Below, piece after piece: positions 59,712-64,000 of a DNA stretch of 64,000 nucleotides. The DNA lies in NCBI GenBank assembly GCA_030683105.1, contig JAUXMZ010000003.1, positions 1-64,000 on the forward strand. The letters are read 5' to 3'. Below the pieces are notes generated by a model. That model was given only the letters and a program-made list of their open reading frames with translations. It made no database searches and was not told where the DNA came from. The translations under genes were made by a program, and so were the position numbers. Source of the stretch: Burkholderiales bacterium. Its GTDB lineage: Bacteria; Pseudomonadota; Gammaproteobacteria; Burkholderiales; SG8-41. Position 1 is the stretch's first letter; every line of letters starts with the position of its first letter.

Positions 59712-59800
59712 CAGCAGGGGCAGACCACTAAGGTGAGAGAGGCGCCGGGCGAAAGATGAGAGACGTGAAGCGTGAGGCGTGAGCGGTGAGTGGTGAGAAC
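59712..59800. repeat. GACCACTAAGG module with seven-base-period units
   Basis: GGGGCAGACCACTAAGG is followed by GAGAGGC-like units and then GTGAAGC, GTGAGGC, GTGAGCG, GTGAGTG in register. The same lead-in opens the gaps at 45637, 53590 and 62293. Confidence 0.72.
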
Positions 59801-59829
59801 AATCAGGCTCGCTTTAAACAAGGATAAAA

Positions 59830-60021
59830 ATGGCGCGACGGCGGCAGAGACAGCGGGAAGGCTTGTTCGAAGAGTTGTTCGAGGTCACAGCCAAGTTGCC
59901 GTGGTGGGCAGGCGTCGTTATCGCTGCCGTGGCATATTTGTGGCTGCACCACTATCCTGTCATGGAAGTTGGTGCAACGGCAAGCCGTGGGTTCCTTATT
60001 CAGGATGGAGAAAAACAATGA
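59830..60021 (+). pseudogene. Truncated second copy of the Mrr-type gene (N-terminus only)
   Basis: 63 codons. Residues 1-43 align with the N-terminus and first membrane helix of the nuclease at 49800 (MARRRQRQREGLFEELFEV / KLPWWAGVVIAAVAYLWLHH / PVMEV). The sequence then diverges and stops. The AAGGATAAAAATGGCGCGACG start region is shared too. Its TGA overlaps the ATG of the next gene (ATGA). No catalytic domain remains. It could still be translated as a small membrane peptide coupled to the Bug gene. Confidence 0.8.
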
Positions 60022-60983
60022 CCAGGTATTTCATGACAGTACTGGCAGCTCTGTTTTCACTCGTCGGCGCAGCGCAGGCACAACCGTACCCCTCCAAGGT
60101 CGTAAGAATCGTGCTTGGCTTTCCGGCAGCGACTACCGTTGATTTACTTGTGCGGCCGCTTGCCCAGAAACTTTCGGAATCGCTGGGACAGCAATTCATC
60201 GTGGAAAACCGCGCCGGCGCGACCGGGCTTATCGCCAACGAGGGCGTCGCACGTGCTGCACCAGATGGTTACACGTTGCTGGGGGCACCCGGCTCGTCCC
60301 TGACCTCCAGTCCTCAGATGTTCGCCAAGCCGCCTTTCGATGTTCTCAGGGATTTTGCGCCGATTGCGCAAATCGGCGCCTTCGGGTACGTGTTCATCGC
60401 GCACCCCGGGGTGCCGGTTAAGAATGTGAAACAACTCATCGCGCTCGCCCGTGCCAAGCCGGCCTTCCTCACGTATGGCTCGTCGGGAATCGGCAGCGGC
60501 TTTCACCTGGCAGGCGAGTTGTTCACCACCATGGCGAATGTCAAGATGTTGCACGTGCCATACAAAGGCGGTGCTGCCGCAATGAACGACATGCTGGCCG
60601 GTCGCATCGATGTCATGTTTTATAGTCTCGCCGTGACGATGCCTCAGATTCGAGCTGGAAAGCTGCGCCCGCTGGCGGTGACGGGAGTCAAACGGGATGC
60701 GCTGATGCCCGACGTCCCGACGATGGAGGAAGCTGGCCTGAAGGGATACGAAATAACGGGATGGCATGGCCTGCTGGCGCCGGCTGGCACGCCGGCCGCA
60801 GTCCTCGATAAGCTTAACGCTGAAATTGTACGCATACTGCAAGCCGCCGACATGAAGAAATTGTGGGAACGATATGGCATGGAAACCCCGTCGACGACGC
60901 AGGCGCAGTTTGCTGCGGTGATCAAGAGCGATTACGAAATGTATTCGAAGTTGATCAAGTCTGCAGGCATAAAGCCGAATTGA
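60018..60983 (+). CDS. Bug-family periplasmic solute-binding receptor (TTT)
   Basis: A 321-residue receptor from ATG 60018, with a clean signal peptide (MTRYFMTVLAALFSLVGAAQAQ). Motifs are YPSKVVRIVLGFPAATT, ENRAGATG, MLHVPYKGGAA and GWHGLLAPAG. It starts inside the stop codon of the truncated Mrr copy (ATGA), so translation may be coupled to that remnant. An alpha/beta hydrolase follows 128 bp later. Confidence 0.93.
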   Translation: MTRYFMTVLAALFSLVGAAQAQPYPSKVVRIVLGFPAATTVDLLVRPLAQKLSESLGQQFIVENRAGATGLIANEGVARAAPDGYTLLGAPGSSLTSSPQMFAKPPFDVLRDFAPIAQIGAFGYVFIAHPGVPVKNVKQLIALARAKPAFLTYGSSGIGSGFHLAGELFTTMANVKMLHVPYKGGAAAMNDMLAGRIDVMFYSLAVTMPQIRAGKLRPLAVTGVKRDALMPDVPTMEEAGLKGYEITGWHGLLAPAGTPAAVLDKLNAEIVRILQAADMKKLWERYGMETPSTTQAQFAAVIKSDYEMYSKLIKSAGIKPN

Positions 60984-61111
60984 GTCCACTGCGGCTCACA
61001 TGGGAATTTCCGGATATCCGGAGCGGGTCGGCGGATCGCGACCCGCAAGAGCGGTAACACTGTCGCCGGCGTCCCAAGCGGGCAGACAACAATTCCAACG
61101 AAGGAATGTGC

Positions 61112-62284
61112 ATGAACACGCTCAGCGAGAAACAAATCAGGCATTGGTATCAATACTTTCCGAATCACTACATGTGGTCGCAGGGGATTGGGATGGCGAT
61201 CGAGATGATTCCGTGGGGCGCGGCGGCCATGGGCGAAATCGATCAGGTGGGTCAACGGCTGCTGGGCCGGGAGGGCGATAACGAGGCATGGTGCGAAGAA
61301 TGGTCGCGCATGGCGGCGAAAATGGAGCGGCGGGCCGCTGAAGCTGTCGCTGAAGGCCACACACTGACAGCCGGCACGTATTATCTGCACGCTGCGACCT
61401 ACTACGGCTACGGCGAACGTTACCTGCACCTGGGCGAGCGCAAACTCGCGGTATACGGTCAACATCTTCGCTGCTTCTCCGAGGGCATGGCCCGGCGCCA
61501 CCCGAATGCCGAGCGGGTCGAGGTACCGTATGAAGGCACCACGCTGCCGGCATGGTTCATGCGTGGTAAAGGTACGGGCGGTGGCAAGGCCCCGACGGTG
61601 GTGTTCTTTAACGGGCTCGACGGTTCGAAAGAGGTCGGCATTCTCTACGGCGGCATCGAGCTGGCGGAGCGCGGCATCAACACACTTGCAATCGATGGCC
61701 CGGGCCAGGGTGAAGCATTACGGTTGCAGAACATTACAAGTCGCTTCGACTGGGAAGCGCCGGCGAGCGCCGCGTACGATTACGTCGCCGGTCGAGCCGA
61801 CGTGGATCCGGCGCGCGTAGCCGTCATGGGAATCAGCATGGGGGGCTATTTCGCACCTCGCGCCGCCGCGATGGATCCGCGCTTCGCCGCATGCGTCGCA
61901 TGGGGCGGCCATTTTGATTATCACGAGTCCTGGATTCGCAGGCGGCGCGAAATCGAATCTGGCGGCAGTAAAGTATCCGCGCCGCATTTCCATCTCCTGT
62001 GGGTACTTGGCGTCCCGGACATGGATGCTGCCATGGAGAAGTTGAAAAGTTATACGCTTGCCGGAGTCGCTGACAAAATAAAGTGTCCGTTTCTAGTGGT
62101 GCATGGCGAGCATGACACGATCGTGCCGGTCGACTACGCGCGCCGGTTGTACCAAGCGGTGGGGAGCAAGAACAAAACCCTGAAGATATTCACGCCGGAT
62201 GATGGCGGTGCGGAACACTGCCAGGGCGATAATCGGGTTCTTGGTGCGAACTACGTTGCAGATTGGCTGGCTGACCATCTTTGA
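61112..62284 (+). CDS. Alpha/beta hydrolase, FrsA/dienelactone-hydrolase-like
   Basis: A 390-residue enzyme from ATG 61112; ATG 61106 is too close to the AAGGA site. The N-terminal ~130 residues are a helical cap (HWYQYFPNHYMWSQGIGMA). The catalytic domain has PTVVFFNGLDGSKEV (oxyanion), the nucleophile in MGISMGGYFAPR, Asp in VHGEHDTIVP and His in GGAEHCQGDN. The architecture resembles FrsA and 2,6-dihydroxypseudooxynicotine hydrolase. It follows a Bug receptor gene, the third such pairing in the window. Confidence 0.88.
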   Translation: MNTLSEKQIRHWYQYFPNHYMWSQGIGMAIEMIPWGAAAMGEIDQVGQRLLGREGDNEAWCEEWSRMAAKMERRAAEAVAEGHTLTAGTYYLHAATYYGYGERYLHLGERKLAVYGQHLRCFSEGMARRHPNAERVEVPYEGTTLPAWFMRGKGTGGGKAPTVVFFNGLDGSKEVGILYGGIELAERGINTLAIDGPGQGEALRLQNITSRFDWEAPASAAYDYVAGRADVDPARVAVMGISMGGYFAPRAAAMDPRFAACVAWGGHFDYHESWIRRRREIESGGSKVSAPHFHLLWVLGVPDMDAAMEKLKSYTLAGVADKIKCPFLVVHGEHDTIVPVDYARRLYQAVGSKNKTLKIFTPDDGGAEHCQGDNRVLGANYVADWLADHL

Positions 62285-62817
62285 TATATACGGCGACAGA
62301 CCACTAAGGCGGGATAGACGCCGGGCGAAAGACGAGAGACGGAAGAGCTAAGGTAACAGGGTCAGTTCGTGACTTTGCATCTCGTGAACCGAGCGAATGT
62401 GCGACAGACGAGCGAATAGCCGGCCTGATTCACCCCTAGAGCAATAGTATAAAGACGAATAAAAACAACGGATTATAGATATCCCTCGTAGGTCAGAGCA
62501 CTACGTGATGGGAGAGACGCCGGGCGAGAGACGAGAGGCGAAAAGCGTGGACGGCGAACCGTTTTGGCGCTGCCGCATGCCTTGAAGATAATTCGCTGCG
62601 CTGGTTTTTCCCCTCGCTGCCGCGCCGGTTCTGTGGACCCATGTGCGCCGCCGAGCAGCGCAGACCAGCCCGGGAATTTAATCTGCCACGTACAATTAAT
62701 TAGCGGAGCATATCCACTGTATTGTGCCGCGGCTGCAGCGTTGACTAGCCCAGTCGATGCTGGAATACTCAATCGACGTTAACTTGAAATCCTGTCCAAC
62801 CTCAAAAGGAGCGCAGC
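62285..62817. repeat. 533-bp intergenic repeat mosaic
   Basis: GACAGACCACTAAGG with GAGAGAC-type units (62293-62345), a ~94-bp repeat (62381-62474) matching 45758-45851, further GAGAGAC heptamers (62511-62545), and the first third of the dispersed element of 50655 (62566-62685), cut off at CCCGGGAATTT. The promoter of the next gene probably lies in 62690-62810. Confidence 0.75.
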
Positions 62818-63789
62818 ATGGCTACCATTAAAATGAGCTGCTATAAATTGCTGACTGTTGCTCTGGCGGGCGTGTCGCTTGCACTGGGATCGCTCGCTGT
62901 GCAGGCGCAGCCGTTCCCGAACAAGCCTTTGGAACTCGTCGTGCCGTTCGGCGCGGGGGCAGCGCCGGACACCGTGGCGCGCGAACTGGCGCGGGGCATG
63001 ACCAAGCATCTCGGCCAGCAGATCATCGTCGTGAACAAGCCGGGCGCTGGCGGCGCTATCGGCTATCAATACGTTCAAGCGAAAAAACCGGATGGCTACA
63101 GCATGGTCCTGAGCTCGAATTCGATCTCTACCGCCTACTACGGCGGCATGATGCCGTTCAACTATAGTGCGTTCAACCCGGTTGCGCGCGTAACCATCGA
63201 GTTGCCGGTGCTTGCGGTTCGGACCGGCTCCCCGTTTAACAACCTCAAAGACCTGGTCGCGTTCGTCAAACAGAATCCAGGGAAGCTGCGTGTCGGCTCG
63301 ACCAGCATCGGCAGCCACATGCACCTCACGCTGGTGGGGTTCTTCGGCGATCTGGACGTCACAGCGGTTCCGTTTCCGAAAGGCGGCCACGTCGCGAGCC
63401 TGCTGGGCGAGGAAATCGACGCGGTCATTACCTTGCCCGGTTCGCTGGCACCGCAAGTCAAGGCAGGCAGCCTGAAAGTCCTCGGCGTGCTGGCCTCTGC
63501 CCGCGAGCCGGTGTTTCCGGACGTGCCGACGGCCACCGAGCAGGGTTTTCCCTTCCAATCCGACTTATGGCGCGCTATCCACTTGCCTAAAGGCACTCCA
63601 CCCGAAGTCATCGCGCGCCTCGAAGACGCTATTCGCCAGTCAGTCATGAGCCCGGAATTCAAAAAGCTTGGTGAAACAGCCGGTTATCTGCCTGCTTACC
63701 AGGGCAGCACCGCATTTGCAAAGACGATTGTTGCCGACGATGCCGTTATTGCCCAAATGATGACCAAGGCGGGGCTGAAGAAAAACTAG
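62818..63789 (+). CDS. Bug-family periplasmic solute-binding receptor (TTT)
   Basis: A 323-residue receptor with a signal peptide to about residue 30 (LGSLAVQAQPFP). Motifs are FPNKPLELVVPFGAGAAPD, NKPGAGGAIG, VTAVPFPKGG and WRAIHLPKG. VPFPKGG replaces the usual VPYKGG, an altered pocket segment. The start is preceded by AAAAGGAGCGCAGC. A terminator follows 12 bp after the stop. A partial amidohydrolase gene follows. Confidence 0.92.
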   Translation: MATIKMSCYKLLTVALAGVSLALGSLAVQAQPFPNKPLELVVPFGAGAAPDTVARELARGMTKHLGQQIIVVNKPGAGGAIGYQYVQAKKPDGYSMVLSSNSISTAYYGGMMPFNYSAFNPVARVTIELPVLAVRTGSPFNNLKDLVAFVKQNPGKLRVGSTSIGSHMHLTLVGFFGDLDVTAVPFPKGGHVASLLGEEIDAVITLPGSLAPQVKAGSLKVLGVLASAREPVFPDVPTATEQGFPFQSDLWRAIHLPKGTPPEVIARLEDAIRQSVMSPEFKKLGETAGYLPAYQGSTAFAKTIVADDAVIAQMMTKAGLKKN

Positions 63790-63801
63790 AATTCATCTCA
63801 A

Positions 63802-63841
63802 AATCCCCTCTCCCCGCCGACGCGGGGCGAGGGAGTTTTTT
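63802..63841 (+). terminator. Rho-independent terminator after the last Bug gene
   Basis: CCCCTCTCCCCGCC pairs with the GCGGGGCGAGGGA side and is followed by GTTTTTTAAG. The stem has small mismatches but a clear T6 tract. Confidence 0.78.
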
Positions 63842-63903
63842 AAGTTACGATTTAACAGCGCCGCAGCCCATTCCGCTGCGATGAAAAGAAAGGCAGTCCA
63901 GTT

Positions 63904-64000
63904 ATGCCCCGTGTCTTGATTAAAAATGCCTGCATCCTGTCCCTGGATCCCCAGATCGGCGATCTCGATCATGGCGATCTGCTGGTCACTGACGAGCGCA
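63904..64000 (+). CDS. Amidohydrolase-family protein, N-terminus only
   Basis: The first 32 codons of a gene cut by the window edge: MPRVLIKNACILSLDP, then HGDLLVTDER. This is the beta-sandwich start of the TrzN/SsnA/MtaD-like amidohydrolases (deaminases and chlorohydrolases). No metal ligands are within view. Placed after a Bug receptor, it may act on the imported compound, which is inference. Confidence 0.65.
   Translation, partial: MPRVLIKNACILSLDPQIGDLDHGDLLVTDER

Noticed and set aside
59790-60017. N-terminal extension of the Bug receptor at 60018
   Set aside because: The extension is a different frame of the truncated Mrr copy. The signal peptide begins at 60018, and a ribosome-binding site (GGAGAAAA) precedes it.
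38400-62820. Integron cassette array with attC sites
   Set aside because: Toxin-antitoxin cassettes invite the idea, but the repeats are direct rather than palindromic attC-like. Paired RYYYAAC/GTTRRRY sites do not recur, and no intI or attI is present. One GTTAGGT near 40622 is best taken as chance.
1-64000. tRNA and rRNA genes
   Set aside because: I looked for T-loop motifs and rRNA-conserved blocks while reading and saw none. A covariance-model scan would be needed to exclude a small RNA gene.

Overview
The window looks like a piece of a high-GC betaproteobacterial chromosome, most likely Burkholderiales-related. The main evidence is five Bug-family (tripartite tricarboxylate transporter) periplasmic receptors with no TctA/TctB membrane subunits nearby. 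Supporting evidence is an SHP/diheme cytochrome/cytochrome b561 cluster with its own two-component system, a 1,616-residue NAD-glutamate dehydrogenase, and many alpha/beta-hydrolase, enolase-superfamily and UbiD catabolic genes. No rRNA, tRNA, integrase or transposase gene was recognised. The species cannot be named from sequence alone.

From 0 to about 38.3 kb the layout is ordinary and densely coding. In order it holds: a class II aldolase, a twice-deleted SDR remnant and an enolase-superfamily enzyme; a tautomerase and a sirtuin; a DinB protein; Bug plus alpha/beta hydrolase; a signalling pair (class III cyclase fused to FHA, then a Ser/Thr kinase); a CocE-type hydrolase; a glycine-zipper protein; a YdjM-type membrane hydrolase; an MFS carrier; an SDR lacking its catalytic residues; a second Bug/hydrolase pair; the SHP-DHC-cyt b561-regulator-kinase cluster; a medium-chain reductase; an MFS carrier; an MsbA-like ABC exporter; a methyltransferase with a signal peptide; a third Bug; a TrpB-like enzyme; NAD-GDH; UbiD; GST; and a long-form HisG. 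The intergenic gaps here hold three elements built from 9-10 base units in inverted arms, and several GC-rich hairpins.

From about 38.4 to 62.8 kb the character changes. Small toxin-antitoxin and nuclease modules alternate with repeat-rich gaps: MntA-HepT, HigBA-1 (toxin stopped by a nonsense codon), a DUF2075 helicase with a nuclease-like N-terminus, a NERD-domain membrane protein, an Mrr-type membrane-anchored nuclease, Fic with a small convergent partner, a ParD/ParE-like pair co-translated with an HNH nuclease, BrnTA, HigBA-2, and a truncated second copy of the Mrr gene. Ordinary genes (SelO, two near-identical HIT proteins, an MFS carrier, a glutamine amidotransferase) sit between them.

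The spacers of this island are its most unusual feature. They are made of (i) seven-base-period minisatellites with several different words (ATTGGTR, TTGAACY, GTTCNNN, GAGAGAC, GGGGAGT, GTAAGCG, CGAGCCA), (ii) decayed copies of the 5' end of the HIT gene, and (iii) longer dispersed repeats. Two toxin-antitoxin modules are bracketed by near-identical direct repeats: 51 bp around brnTA, and 36 bp around the toxin-antitoxin-HNH unit. This suggests that repeats act as exchange points for small defence/addiction cassettes. The window ends with a fifth Bug gene and the first codons of an amidohydrolase.
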